This document shows positions 23,202-33,272 of a stretch of 64,000 bases of DNA, one piece after another (within the stretch, counting starts at the first letter, position 1; each line of letters begins with the position of its first letter). A model generated the notes under the pieces. The model was given only the letters and a program-made list of their open reading frames with translations. It ran no database searches and was not told where the DNA came from. Source of the DNA: Sphingobacterium sp. UT-1RO-CII-1. Its GTDB lineage: Bacteria > Bacteroidota > Bacteroidia > Sphingobacteriales > Sphingobacteriaceae. The translations under genes and the position numbers were made by a program. The stretch spans positions 1 to 64,000 of the forward strand of contig NZ_JAPPVJ010000010.1 of assembly GCF_026711005.1 (NCBI RefSeq). Reading direction: 5' to 3'.

Positions 23202-24458
23202 GTGAAGTATTTATATCTATTATTATTATTAACTGTATGTGTAAATCAGACACAAAGTCAAACATATGATTTACAAAAACTCGAAGAACAGTTTTTACGA
23301 GAAAACTTTAGTATTCTAGCACAACGCTTTGATATTCAAAAGTTAGAAGCTGCAATTATACAAGAGAAACTGTGGAGTAATCCTTCCTTTAGCATATCCG
23401 AGGTGAATTTATGGGCAAATTCGACTGCAGAAACTATGTCTCCCTTAATTGGTAAATATGGTAAAAATCAGCAGTTCGCAGTCGAATTGGAGCAGCTTAT
23501 TGAAACTGCTGGTAAGCGTAAAAAACGAGTTGCGATTCGTAAGTTGGAAAAAGAAACTGCTGCTTTAGAGTTTGAAGAGTTACTTCTTGAGTTGAAAAAG
23601 GAATTGCGTCAGCATTTTTATGCTGTACAATTGTATAACACAAGTTTAGAACAGTTAAAAGATGCTATTACTCTTTTTGAACAACTAAAACTACAATATG
23701 GAAGACAAAGTGATAAGCTCAATGTATCTAAAGCAGACTATTATAGAATTCAAGTAGAATTGATATCTCTTTACAAAGAACAATTGGATATTGATACTGA
23801 ATTGGAAGAGTCACTTACCACTTTACGCGTTTTAACACAAATGCCCACACTAACTGTTGCTGATTTAGTTTTTGCAGATAAGCACGCGGATCTATTTGCT
23901 CAATTACCTGCCGATGTATATGCTTTAGCTAAAGAATCTAATATTAACTTACTTCTTTTGAAGAATGAAGGGGTGATAGCTCATCAACAATTGAATTTAG
24001 AAAAAGCAGAGCGTAAACCTGATGTTACGGCACAGGTTTTATATGATAGGGGAAGTGGTACTATGCAAAATTTTGTGGGGCTAGGTTTACAGATAGATCT
24101 TCCCATTTTCAATCGTAATAAGGGTAATATTAAAATAGCTCAATATCAAATAGAGCAACATAAGTTAGCCAATATGAGTGCTACTTCTCAAGTAGAAATG
24201 GAGTTATCTCGTTTGCTCAAACAATTGAAAAACTATGAAACATCTTTACACAATTGGCAAGAGCTTGAAACCGTAGATCAGAAGCAGTTACTGGAGAGCT
24301 ATAAAAAGCACTTGTATAATAAGCAGCTTACACTAATTGAATTCATAGATTATATAGAGGCCTATCGTGAAGCTTATCAAGCGCAGCAAGAGTTGTGGCG
24401 AAATTATTTTAGTACCTATGAAGATTTACAGCAGTTAGTAGGAAGAGATTTTAACTAA
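23202..24458 (+). CDS. TolC-family outer membrane efflux protein (CusC-like)
   Basis: 418 residues with a signal peptide (YLYLLLLLTVCVNQTQSQ). The body shows the two long alpha-helical hairpin repeats of the outer-membrane factor family, with alternating Gln/Leu/Glu helices (EALEQ-type heptads), SNPSFSISEVN near the N terminus and the second-repeat signature VGLGLQIDLPIFNRNKGNIK, which is the beta-barrel strand and turn of the family. It should form the outer-membrane channel for the adaptor and pump encoded next. A putative start at 23202 gives a normal signal sequence. Confidence 0.85.
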   Translation: MKYLYLLLLLTVCVNQTQSQTYDLQKLEEQFLRENFSILAQRFDIQKLEAAIIQEKLWSNPSFSISEVNLWANSTAETMSPLIGKYGKNQQFAVELEQLIETAGKRKKRVAIRKLEKETAALEFEELLLELKKELRQHFYAVQLYNTSLEQLKDAITLFEQLKLQYGRQSDKLNVSKADYYRIQVELISLYKEQLDIDTELEESLTTLRVLTQMPTLTVADLVFADKHADLFAQLPADVYALAKESNINLLLLKNEGVIAHQQLNLEKAERKPDVTAQVLYDRGSGTMQNFVGLGLQIDLPIFNRNKGNIKIAQYQIEQHKLANMSATSQVEMELSRLLKQLKNYETSLHNWQELETVDQKQLLESYKKHLYNKQLTLIEFIDYIEAYREAYQAQQELWRNYFSTYEDLQQLVGRDFN

Positions 24459-24540
24459 AAAAGTTTAAAATTCCGTTTACAATTAAATATAAATACGTAT
24501 GCGTATTCCATATAGTAGTTTAAAAATAGATTTTTTACAG

Positions 24541-25641
24541 ATGAACATAAAAACATTTTATCTAGGTATTGCCGTGAGCATCTCCTTGTTACAGGCTTGT
24601 CAAACCGTAGGTAATGAATCTGCAGAAGGGCACCAAGAAAAAGTTTCTTTTTGTTTGAATGACAAGCTTAAAGAAACTACAAAAATAGAAGTCGTGAAAG
24701 AGTTGCCGGTTGAAGAGCAGCTTACACTTCCCGGTAAGATAGAATATAATGAGAATGATTTAGTCGCTTTTAGAAGTTTGTTGGGTGGCTTGGTAGAAAA
24801 GGTGAATTTTGAATTGGGAGATTATGTACAAGAAAATCAGGTGTTGGCAACAGTACGTTCAACACAAATCCAGGAGCTGCAACAACAGCAGAAATTCCAA
24901 AAAAATCAAATCGATTTATTAAAGCAACAGGTAGCTTCAAAAAAAGAGTTAGCAGCTGATGGTTTATTGGCTATTCCTGAGTTACTAGAGGCAGAGCATA
25001 ATTTAGAAAGTGCTATTATAGAGTTGGATAAGATTGAACAAGGGCTACAGCTTTATAAATCTGTAGGGTCTGGTATGTTTCAAATATCAGCACCTAAAAA
25101 TGGTTATATCATACAGAAGTCTATTAGTAAAGGACAGAGTTTGACTGAAGATAGTGATCCTTTATTTTCTATTTCTAACCTGAAGCAAGTTTGGGTTATG
25201 GTAAATATTTATGCTAGCAACCTGCGTTATGTTCATGTTGGCGACGAAGTGAAGGTCCGTACTATTGCTTATCCTGATCAGCTTTACAATGGCAAGATTG
25301 ATAAAATTTATAATGTTTTTGATGATGACGAACATGTTATTAAAGCACGTGTCGTTTTGGATAACCAGAATTTAATGTTGATGCCAGGTCTAAGTGCGGA
25401 TATTTTAATTAATCGTCGTAGTGATCTAGGTATTGCACGAGCAATCCCTAAGCAGTCTCGTATATATTATAACAATAAAGAATATGTAGTCGTATATAAA
25501 TCTGATTGTGAATTAGAAGCTCGAGAGGTTACAATTTTGGCTAGTAATGAGGAACATTATTTTGTGCAAGAGCAGTTTGTGAAAGATGAGCGTTTATTGT
25601 CTTCAAATGTGTTGCTTGTTTTTGAGCAACTTATGAATTAA
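24541..25641 (+). CDS. RND periplasmic adaptor lipoprotein (CusB/CzcB-like)
   Basis: 366 residues from ATG 24541, chosen over 24499 because it gives a lipoprotein signal with the lipobox SLLQAC (Cys20). Domains in order: beta-barrel start (TLPGKIEYNENDLVAFRSLL), lipoyl half (KVNFELGDYVQENQVLATV), a Gln-rich coiled hairpin (about 120-175), second lipoyl half (SAPKNGYIIQKSISKGQSLT) and beta barrel. It connects the pump to the TolC-like channel. It lacks the N-terminal Cys/His heavy-metal-binding domain present in the second adaptor (60732-62477). Confidence 0.85.
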   Translation: MNIKTFYLGIAVSISLLQACQTVGNESAEGHQEKVSFCLNDKLKETTKIEVVKELPVEEQLTLPGKIEYNENDLVAFRSLLGGLVEKVNFELGDYVQENQVLATVRSTQIQELQQQQKFQKNQIDLLKQQVASKKELAADGLLAIPELLEAEHNLESAIIELDKIEQGLQLYKSVGSGMFQISAPKNGYIIQKSISKGQSLTEDSDPLFSISNLKQVWVMVNIYASNLRYVHVGDEVKVRTIAYPDQLYNGKIDKIYNVFDDDEHVIKARVVLDNQNLMLMPGLSADILINRRSDLGIARAIPKQSRIYYNNKEYVVVYKSDCELEAREVTILASNEEHYFVQEQFVKDERLLSSNVLLVFEQLMN

Positions 25642-25711
25642 TAGATCAAAATGGATCGTCTTTAAAATTTAAAGATATAGAGAGCAATAGTAAGAAAAAG
25701 ATAAATAATTT

Positions 25712-28700
25712 ATGAACAAATTTGTACAAAATATTGTTACGTTTTCTTTACGTAATGCAGCGTTTGTAATGTTTTCAGTTATGGTGTTGTTCTTTGCTGG
25801 TCTTTATGCATTGAGTCATACAGCCATCGAAGCATTTCCTGACGTAACGAATACGCGTGCCCGTATTATTACACAATGGCCGGGGCGTAGTGCTGAAGAA
25901 ATTGAAAAACTAGTTACCCTTCCCATCTCTAAGGAGATGAATAGTATACCTCATAAAACGGATGTTCGCTCTATTTCTTTGTTTGGTTTATCTGTGGTTA
26001 CTGTTCAATTTGAAGATGGAGTTGATGATTTTTACGCTCAGCAATATGCTTCTAATAAGTTGGCTGGCGTTGACCTGCCTAGTGGTGCTGATGCAGAGAT
26101 TGAGCCACCGTCGGGAGCAACAGGTGAAATATTTAGGTATGTACTCGAGGGCGATATGTCTATTAAAGAACAAACAGCTATTCAAGACTGGGTAATAGAG
26201 CGGGAATTATTGGCTGTAGCAGGAGTTGCTGATATCGTTAGTTTTGGTGGTGAAGAGAAAATATATGAGATTCGGATACATCCAGCTGAATTGAAGAATT
26301 ATGATTTATCACCATTAGATGTCTATGAAGCTGTTTCTAAATCGAATGTCAACGTAGGTGGGGATGTTATTGAGCAGGGAGAACAGGCTTATGTAGTGCG
26401 TGGTGTGGGGTTATTAGACAAATTGGAAGATATTGAAAATATCACAGTAAGCCTAAATGGTACGACTCCGGTATTAATAAAGAATGTAGCAGATGTCGTT
26501 GTGTCTGCTAAGCCACGGTTGGGGCAAGTTGGGTATAATGAGAATGACGATTTGGTGCAGGGTATTGTTGTAATGCTGAGAGGAGAAAATCCATCACAGG
26601 TTATTAAGAGCTTAAAAAAGAAAATTGATGAGTTGAATGAAGATATTTTACCTTCAAATATACATATCAAACCAATTATAGATCGTACGACTTTAGTTAA
26701 TACTACAGTTAAAACAGTGGCTAAAAATATGATAGAAGGTGTGCTCTTAGTCTCATTAATCGTTTTTATATTTTTATATAACTGGAAATCAACATTTATC
26801 GTAGCTACTGTTATTCCATTATCTTTTCTTTTTGCCATTATTATGCTTAAGATACAGGGGCTGCCTGCGAATCTTATCTCTATGGGATCTCTGGATTTTG
26901 GCTTGTTGCTTGAGGGGACATTGGTTATCGTTGAAACTGTATTTGTTGGTCTGGCGGGCTTATCTCATCGGGTTGGACCAGAACGTTTTGCAAAGATGAG
27001 TAAACTCGGGCTTATAAAGAAAAGTGCAGGTAGCGTAGCTTCTTATATTTTTTTCGCACTTGTTATTTTGATTGTTGCTTTACTTCCTATTTTCTCTTTT
27101 CAAAAAGTAGAAGGTAAAATGTTTACACCTTTAGCATTTACGTTAGGTTATGCACTTTTAGGATCATTGATTTTGAGTCTTACCTATGTGCCGGCAATGT
27201 GTCGTTTGTTATTTACTAAGGCAGTAGATGAGAAAGAAAACTTTATTACCCGATTCTTTAATAAAACTATTTATGGTTTACATGCTCTTGCTTTTAAATA
27301 CAAGACCTTAACTCTTGCTTTTTTTGTTGGGCTATTAACCTTGTGTGTTTTTAAATTTATGCATTATGGATCTGAGTTTTTACCCAAGCTTAACGAGGGA
27401 GCTATATATATACGAGCAACATTGCCTAATAGTGTGAGTTTAAAAGAATCCTTACGCTTGACGCATGAGATGAAGTCTAAAATGAATGAGACTGAGGAGG
27501 TCGAATTTATCCTTACCCAAACAGGTAGACCAAATGATGGAACCGATCCAACAGGCTTTTTTAACATAGAGTTTAATGTACAACTGAAAGATGAAAAAGA
27601 TTGGCGCCCAAAATTAAGTAAGCAGGATATTATACAGGAAATTCGTGAACAACTTGATCATTATCCTGGCGTTAGCTTTGGATTTAGTCAGCCTATTCAG
27701 GATAATGTGGAGGAGTATGTAGCGGGGGTGAAAAGTGCTTTGGTGATTAAAATATTCGGGAATGATTTATATGCTTTGGAGGAACATGCTGACCATGTGG
27801 CCGCAGCTATTACTAAGGTTGAGGGAATTACAGATATAAATGTTTATAAAAATATAGGACTACCCGAATTGCGTATACAATTACATGATTCGAAGATGGC
27901 AAAGTATGGCATATTTACAGCAGATGTTCAGGCAGTAATTGCGATGACGATCGGTGGTGAAGCTGCAACGAAATTTTATGAAGATGATAGGCAATTTGAT
28001 GTAGTATTACGTTTCCAAGAGTCATATAGAGACTCCCCAGAAAAGATCAAAAATATTCTTATTCCTACTATAAACGGGCAGAGTGTCCCTTTACAGGAAA
28101 TTGCTACGGTAAGTTATGAAACTGGCCCTGCCTTTATTTACAGAGAAGGAAATAGTCGTTACATAGCTGTAGGTTTTAGTATTGAAGGACGTGATTTGGG
28201 TAGTACTATTGATGAAGCTAAACACGTGGTAGCGCAAGATGTGAAATTGCCACATAGTTATAAAATGGAATGGGCTGGTGAATTTGAAAGCAAAGAAAGG
28301 GCAGCTAAACAATTAGCTTTGGTAGTACCTGTTTGTTTAGTATTGATATTACTGCTTTTATATTTTAATTTCGGCAATGTTCGAGATACATTGGCTGCTT
28401 CATTGACCTTACCTTTTGCATTTATTGGAGGCTTTTTATCCTTGTGGTTCACGGGGACTATTTTTGGAATATCAGCGGGGATAGGTTTTATCATTTTATT
28501 CGGTGTAGCTACAATTGATGGGATTGTTCTGATTGGTGTTATGCGTGATAATATTCGCAAAGGAAAACCTTTATTAAAAGCTATTGAAAAGGGAGTAAGG
28601 AGTAGAATTCGGCCTGTTGTTATGATTGCATTGATGGGATCAATGGGGCTACTACCTGCTGCGATTTCAACGGGTATGGGGGCGGAAATCCAAAAACCAT

Positions 28701-28819
28701 TAGCTATTATGATAGTAGGAGGTTTGATTACTTGTTTGCTACTTTCTTTTACTATTATTCCTATTGTTTTTTATTGGATTAACAAACGCGAAGAGGATAA
28801 AACTTTAAAATTGGGCTAA
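25712..28819 (+). CDS. Heavy-metal RND efflux pump (CusA/CzcA family)
   Basis: 1035 residues, twelve membrane helices in two halves with large periplasmic loops. Family blocks: AFPDVTNTRARIITQWPGRS near the N terminus (typical of HME-RND), LVTLPISKEMNSIP, then SMGSLDFGLLLEGTLVIVE in helix 4, which in relatives reads DFGxxVDGAVV and holds the proton-relay Asp (here Asp is kept in DFG but the second D is Glu). The proton motive force drives metal export across the envelope with the adaptor and channel encoded before it. Substrate is likely Cu/Ag or Zn/Co/Cd; not decided here. Confidence 0.9.
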   Translation: MNKFVQNIVTFSLRNAAFVMFSVMVLFFAGLYALSHTAIEAFPDVTNTRARIITQWPGRSAEEIEKLVTLPISKEMNSIPHKTDVRSISLFGLSVVTVQFEDGVDDFYAQQYASNKLAGVDLPSGADAEIEPPSGATGEIFRYVLEGDMSIKEQTAIQDWVIERELLAVAGVADIVSFGGEEKIYEIRIHPAELKNYDLSPLDVYEAVSKSNVNVGGDVIEQGEQAYVVRGVGLLDKLEDIENITVSLNGTTPVLIKNVADVVVSAKPRLGQVGYNENDDLVQGIVVMLRGENPSQVIKSLKKKIDELNEDILPSNIHIKPIIDRTTLVNTTVKTVAKNMIEGVLLVSLIVFIFLYNWKSTFIVATVIPLSFLFAIIMLKIQGLPANLISMGSLDFGLLLEGTLVIVETVFVGLAGLSHRVGPERFAKMSKLGLIKKSAGSVASYIFFALVILIVALLPIFSFQKVEGKMFTPLAFTLGYALLGSLILSLTYVPAMCRLLFTKAVDEKENFITRFFNKTIYGLHALAFKYKTLTLAFFVGLLTLCVFKFMHYGSEFLPKLNEGAIYIRATLPNSVSLKESLRLTHEMKSKMNETEEVEFILTQTGRPNDGTDPTGFFNIEFNVQLKDEKDWRPKLSKQDIIQEIREQLDHYPGVSFGFSQPIQDNVEEYVAGVKSALVIKIFGNDLYALEEHADHVAAAITKVEGITDINVYKNIGLPELRIQLHDSKMAKYGIFTADVQAVIAMTIGGEAATKFYEDDRQFDVVLRFQESYRDSPEKIKNILIPTINGQSVPLQEIATVSYETGPAFIYREGNSRYIAVGFSIEGRDLGSTIDEAKHVVAQDVKLPHSYKMEWAGEFESKERAAKQLALVVPVCLVLILLLLYFNFGNVRDTLAASLTLPFAFIGGFLSLWFTGTIFGISAGIGFIILFGVATIDGIVLIGVMRDNIRKGKPLLKAIEKGVRSRIRPVVMIALMGSMGLLPAAISTGMGAEIQKPLAIMIVGGLITCLLLSFTIIPIVFYWINKREEDKTLKLG

Positions 28820-28865
28820 GTTTATATTTTTCAAAAATTACTTGATAATTGCGTAACTTAGCGAG

Positions 28866-29396
28866 ATGAAAGAAAAAGGGAGAAAAGCGGCATTAAAGCA
28901 CGAAGAAGTAAGAAAAGTAGATCAGTATTTTGTTATGCTTGATAAACAGTTTTCTACTAATAATGGTGTTATTTATGCTGTTTTTCTCTTTTTATTTTTT
29001 TTTGGAGTACAAGGATTGATATGGATGATTCCTTTTCCACAATTTGATTTTCTTGTAAGGATGAATATGCATACCTTTCTTAACTGGGGTTCTTTCTATA
29101 TTGCTATCATGATTTATTTATACCTTAAGCTTGCTCCTACTTTATCATATGCTATGCTTTTTACAGTAGGTGTTATGAGTTATTTAATTGTGCAACTTGA
29201 GTATTATGAACGTGCTGGAGGAGTTGCTGTTTGGATAATTACTGGGGTGTTAACTATTATCGGTTTAGTTGGTTTGCTTTTGTCAGTGCGGAGAGAACAA
29301 ATGAAGCCTACTTCAAAGAGTGTTTGGCAATTGATTACTATAGGGCCAATATGGCTTTGGTCCAAAGTATTTCGTGTGTTTAATATAAAGTATTAA
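28866..29396 (+). CDS. Membrane protein of unknown function, four spans
   Basis: 176 residues. A charged N terminus (MKEKGRKAALKHEEVRK) precedes four hydrophobic segments (about 38-55, 73-89, 97-113, 122-142), with a short basic C terminus. No recognised motif. It starts 46 bases after the RND pump and runs in the same direction, so it may be cotranscribed, but nothing in the sequence ties it to metal transport. Confidence 0.55.
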   Translation: MKEKGRKAALKHEEVRKVDQYFVMLDKQFSTNNGVIYAVFLFLFFFGVQGLIWMIPFPQFDFLVRMNMHTFLNWGSFYIAIMIYLYLKLAPTLSYAMLFTVGVMSYLIVQLEYYERAGGVAVWIITGVLTIIGLVGLLLSVRREQMKPTSKSVWQLITIGPIWLWSKVFRVFNIKY

Positions 29397-29443
29397 CATA
29401 ATGTGTCTAAAAAAATAGGTTAGCACTCTAGCTTATTTTCACC

Positions 29444-29998
29444 TTATAGAGCAGGAAATATAAAAGGCTTTTTTTTATACTTTTCTGATTCTCCTCTAGG
29501 GATGGATAAGGGGTTCCAGTTTTCTTTTAGTAGTGATTTACTATAGAAAACAATTTGTCCAATATGATAGGAGCAATGTGCAAGCTGACTGTTAATAGCT
29601 TCCAATACAGTATGAGCTTCTTTTCTTATATACACTGTCTTTCTCCAATCTGTAGTTTTTAATTGTTTGAGTCCTGTCAAAAGAATTTCCCAAGCTTTCT
29701 CCCAAATTTGTATGAGTTCTTCTTTAGATTGTATATTATCTTCAAATTCTTGATCTCGATTCCTACTCTCTTTCTCCCCATCCGTAGTTAAGAAATCAGT
29801 CCAACGAGAAGTAATATTTCCAGCTAAATGTTGAATTATATGAGCGATATTGTTGCTATATAGATTGGATTTTATAAAAAAATGTGAGTCTTCAAGTTAT
29901 GAAAATACGTGATCTGGCAGCATTTTATAGTGAGAAAATTGCTGGACTAGGCTTTCTTTATAGTTTAGAACAAAATCTTTATATTCTTTTGCCTGCAT
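29444..29998 (-). pseudogene. DinB-like (DUF1572-type) protein gene with a premature TAA
   Basis: ATG 29998 opens MQAKEYKDFVLNYKESLVQQ and reaches TAA at 29899-29897 after 33 codons (…DHVFS-stop-LEDSHFF). The same frame then runs on to 29444 with strong DinB/DUF1572 sequence: AHIIQHLAGNITSRWTDFLT, then GEKESRNRDQEFE, RKEAHTVLEAINSQLAHCSY and HIGQIVF, with the family His residues. In relatives the position of the stop is usually Gln (AQLxDE), so CAA to TAA is a likely cause. A shorter product from an internal start would lack the first helix. Confidence 0.7.
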
Positions 29999-30211
29999 TT
30001 ATATTGATATTTAGATTATTAAAAATATAAAAATAAAACTTTTTATTATATATAATGTTTTCACTAAAGAAGTTTTGTGTCAACATATTTTGGCTTTATT
30101 GGTGGTTAATTACATGTGTTCTGGCAAAATGTGTTTAATCGATGCTATTTTTTGTAAAATATATATTAGATAGTATGGTTAACTTTATAGTAAATTTAAA
30201 ATATCACAATT

Positions 30212-31840
30212 ATGTTAAAGGGATTTTTTAATGTGCCTGTACCGAGCAACGAGCCAGTGTATTCGTATGCAGCAGGAACTAAAGAGAGAGAGTTGTTACA
30301 AGCAGCTATAAAGGAAGCTAGAGGAAAAGAAGCTGATATTCCTATGTATATAGGTGGCCAAGAAGTGCGTACAGATAATAAAGGGAAAATGTCCCCACCG
30401 CATGATCATCAGCATACTTTAGGTTATTACCATAAAGGTGAAAAAACACACGTAACTGCGGCTATTGATGCGGCATTAGCGGCAAAACCAAAGTGGGAAG
30501 CTTTAGCTTGGGAACAGCGCGCAGCTATATTTTTAAAAGCTGCTGAGTTAGCTTCTACAAAATATCGTTATAAATTAAATGCGGCTACTATGTTAGCGCA
30601 GTCTAAGAATCCATATCAAGCTGAAATTGATTCGGCCTGTGAATTTACAGACTTCTTACGTTTTAACGTGGCGTACATGACTGAAATTTATAGACAGCAG
30701 CCTCCCGCAAATAGTAAAGGTGTATGGAACCGTGTTGAGCAAAGGCCGTTAGAAGGTTTTGTATTTGCTTTGACTCCTTTTAACTTTACGGCAATTGCTG
30801 GTAATTTACCTTCTTGTGTTGCTATGATGGGTAATGTTGTGGTATGGAAACCTTCCAATGCACAGATATACTCAGCTCATGTGTTAATGGAAATTTTTCA
30901 GGAAGCAGGGTTACCTGATGGTGTAATTAACTTAATTTATGTGTCCGGGCCGGATGCAGGTGATGTGATTTTTAAACACCCTGAATTCTCAGGTATTCAC
31001 TTTACTGGGTCGACAGGTGTGTTCCAAGATATATGGAAAACAATAGGTGAACAGATTCATAACTATAAAACTTACCCGCGTATTGTAGGTGAAACTGGCG
31101 GTAAAGATTTTATTTTGGCACACCCATCCGCAGACCTAGATGTGTTGAATACTGCTTTAGTAAGAGGAGCTTTTGAATACCAAGGTCAGAAATGTTCTGC
31201 AGCTTCACGTGCTTATGTTCCTAAGTCATTATGGAATGCACTAAAAGCTAAGATGGAGAAGGATATCAGTTCTTTTAAAATAGGTGGTACAGAGGATTTT
31301 AGTAATTTTATTAATGCGGTTATTGATGAGAAATCATTTGATAAAATAACAAGTTATATAGAGAGAGCTAAAGAGTCAGCAGATGCAGAAGTCGTAATTG
31401 GCGGAGATTATGATAAAACTAAAGGATATTTCATACATCCAACCGTTATTGTTGCGAAAAAGCATGATTATGAGACCATGTCTGAAGAGCTTTTTGGACC
31501 TGTATTGACTATTTATGTGTACGAAGATGAGAAGTGGGAAGAAACATTGAAAATGGTGGATACAACATCAATTTATGCCTTAACAGGATCTATTATTTCG
31601 CAATGTCGTTATGCTATTGATGAAGCTACACATGCTTTACGTAATGCAGCTGGTAATTTCTATATCAATGATAAGTGTACTGGAGCAGTAGTTGGTCAAC
31701 AGCCTTTTGGAGGAGCGAGAGGTTCAGGTACTAATGATAAAGCCGGTTCAATGATTAACTTATTACGTTGGGTTTCACCACGTACAATAAAAGAGACTTT
31801 TAATCCAGACACAGATTATAGATATCCCTTTTTAGGTTAA
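30212..31840 (+). CDS. pruA: L-glutamate gamma-semialdehyde (pyrroline-5-carboxylate) dehydrogenase
   Basis: 542 residues, the length of the stand-alone P5C dehydrogenase. It oxidises glutamate semialdehyde to glutamate with NAD+, the second step of proline catabolism. ALDH motifs: FVFALTPFNFTAIAGNLPSC (cofactor region), GIHFTGSTGVF, VGETGGKDFI with the catalytic Glu, and GQKCSAASRAYVP with nucleophile Cys328; the C-terminal TGAVVGQQPFGGARGSGT is typical of this subfamily. No proline dehydrogenase gene is adjacent. An AraC-type regulator follows on the same strand and is a candidate controller. Confidence 0.95.
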   Translation: MLKGFFNVPVPSNEPVYSYAAGTKERELLQAAIKEARGKEADIPMYIGGQEVRTDNKGKMSPPHDHQHTLGYYHKGEKTHVTAAIDAALAAKPKWEALAWEQRAAIFLKAAELASTKYRYKLNAATMLAQSKNPYQAEIDSACEFTDFLRFNVAYMTEIYRQQPPANSKGVWNRVEQRPLEGFVFALTPFNFTAIAGNLPSCVAMMGNVVVWKPSNAQIYSAHVLMEIFQEAGLPDGVINLIYVSGPDAGDVIFKHPEFSGIHFTGSTGVFQDIWKTIGEQIHNYKTYPRIVGETGGKDFILAHPSADLDVLNTALVRGAFEYQGQKCSAASRAYVPKSLWNALKAKMEKDISSFKIGGTEDFSNFINAVIDEKSFDKITSYIERAKESADAEVVIGGDYDKTKGYFIHPTVIVAKKHDYETMSEELFGPVLTIYVYEDEKWEETLKMVDTTSIYALTGSIISQCRYAIDEATHALRNAAGNFYINDKCTGAVVGQQPFGGARGSGTNDKAGSMINLLRWVSPRTIKETFNPDTDYRYPFLG

Positions 31841-31884
31841 TTTATGCATGATTGAATTATTTATTCAGTATTAATAAGTATCTT

Positions 31885-31918
31885 CCAGTCTCGCTTTATG
31901 CGGGACTGGATTCTTTTA
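31885..31918 (+). terminator. Terminator after pruA
   Basis: CCAGTC-TCGC and GCGG-GACTGG pair around TTTAT (31885-31909), followed by ATTCTTTT, so the AraC gene is probably transcribed mainly from its own promoter. Confidence 0.75.
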
Positions 31919-31940
31919 AAAGAGTTTTCTCAGTTGAAAA

Positions 31941-32831
31941 ATGAAAATCCAAGAAACGCGCAAACCTATTGAATTTACTGTACCTACTTATGGTGAAGAT
32001 GCTTTTTATGTTATGGAAGATATTGGCGAGTTTTACGGATACTATCATAGACACCGTGAGTTTCAGATAAGCTATATTGTAAAGGGAAGCGGTTCTCTTA
32101 TGATTGGGAATTTGTTACGTACGGGAGATGAAGGAGACGTTTTTTTGATTAAGCCGAACGATCCACATCTTTTTTATAAAGAGAATAGTGTAATTGCTGC
32201 TACAAATGTACATATTGTCCATCTTTTCTTTTCACTTGATAAGCTAGAAACATTTTTTAATATGGCAGAGTTGTCAGCCATCAAAAATTTGTTTTATCAT
32301 TTAGAGTCTAGCAAAATGTTGTCAGGCTCATTAGGACTGAATTTAAGAGATCTTTTCAGAAACTTGAAACATGAAAAAGGGTCTAAAAAACTAATGCGTG
32401 TATTGGAGGTTTTCTCTTTGATTTTACAGCGTGAGAAAGATCTGATATCGCTTTATTCGGGTTTAACACAATTGGATTTTCATGAGTCGGATGGAATTCG
32501 TATTAATACAGTAATAAAATATGCACTTGACAATTATAAACGTAATTTAACTGTTGATGAGGTTTCTTCTTTAATTCATATGACTTCTACAGCTTTCTGC
32601 AAGTTTTTTAAAAAGCATACACAAAAGACTTTTGTCACTTTTTTAAACGAGGTACGGGTGGAGAAAGCATGTCAGTTGCTCGTTAATAAAAGAGTAGAAA
32701 GTATTTCGGAAGCTGCTTACCAATGCGGTTTTAATACTGCGGTACATTTTAACCGGGTATTTAAAAATATCATGAAAGTTTCTCCCACAGAATTTGTAGC
32801 GCAACGATCGATAGAAGAAAAATCAATATGA
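31941..32831 (+). CDS. AraC-family transcriptional regulator
   Basis: 296 residues. An N-terminal cupin-like domain (HRHREFQISYIVKGSGSLM and VFLIKPNDPHLFYKE) senses an effector; the C-terminal ~100 residues are two HTH motifs of the AraC type: LTVDEVSSLIHMTSTAFCKF, FFKKHTQKTFVTFLNEVRVE, then SISEAAYQCGFNTAVHFNRV with the conserved F-x-x-x-F-K. It lies just after pruA, so regulation of proline use is possible; the effector is unknown. Confidence 0.85.
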   Translation: MKIQETRKPIEFTVPTYGEDAFYVMEDIGEFYGYYHRHREFQISYIVKGSGSLMIGNLLRTGDEGDVFLIKPNDPHLFYKENSVIAATNVHIVHLFFSLDKLETFFNMAELSAIKNLFYHLESSKMLSGSLGLNLRDLFRNLKHEKGSKKLMRVLEVFSLILQREKDLISLYSGLTQLDFHESDGIRINTVIKYALDNYKRNLTVDEVSSLIHMTSTAFCKFFKKHTQKTFVTFLNEVRVEKACQLLVNKRVESISEAAYQCGFNTAVHFNRVFKNIMKVSPTEFVAQRSIEEKSI

Positions 32832-32894
32832 AGTCCCGGATTTAAAATAAAAGCACTTTTGGCAGTTTGAATCCTGCAAAAGCGCTCTTTTATA

Positions 32895-33272
32895 TTATTT
32901 TTCGTTTCCTGTTCTTTTTAAAATCATTATGGCCTCGTATCTATTTGTATCATAGTGTGGTGCCTCAAGGGATAGTTCTTTGGGAAAACCTTTCTTTTTA
33001 TCAAAGAAATATATTTTGGTGATGCTACCATAATCGTTTGTTGGAAAAAGATCGGCACAGGCTTCATAGTTTGCATTTTGAATATCTCCCACTGATACGG
33101 CATAAATACGTATTATGCCTCCCTTATTTTGTTCATTTCGAACGAAAGCGGTTTCCTTAAAGTCTCCTGGTAAGTCTTTTATGGAAGGTTGGTTGAAAGC
33201 CTCCCATATGCCATATAAAAGAATGACACTTAGACCAGCTGCGATCCACCACAGTTTTTTACTTTTTTTCAT
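32895..33272 (-). CDS. Small membrane-anchored protein of unknown function
   Basis: 125 residues. One N-terminal membrane helix (LWWIAAGLSVILLYGIW, residues 7-23) would anchor a ~100-residue extracytoplasmic domain (IIRIYAVSVGDIQNANYEAC). No family recognised. Its ATG overlaps the stop of the DJ-1/PfpI gene by one base (TAATG), so the two are coupled, and a redox-stress role like its partner's is a weak inference. Confidence 0.55.
   Translation of the reverse strand: MKKSKKLWWIAAGLSVILLYGIWEAFNQPSIKDLPGDFKETAFVRNEQNKGGIIRIYAVSVGDIQNANYEACADLFPTNDYGSITKIYFFDKKKGFPKELSLEAPHYDTNRYEAIMILKRTGNEK

Noticed and set aside
24499..24540. Longer adaptor start at 24499
   Set aside because: It would bury the lipoprotein signal; ATG 24541 gives a proper lipobox.
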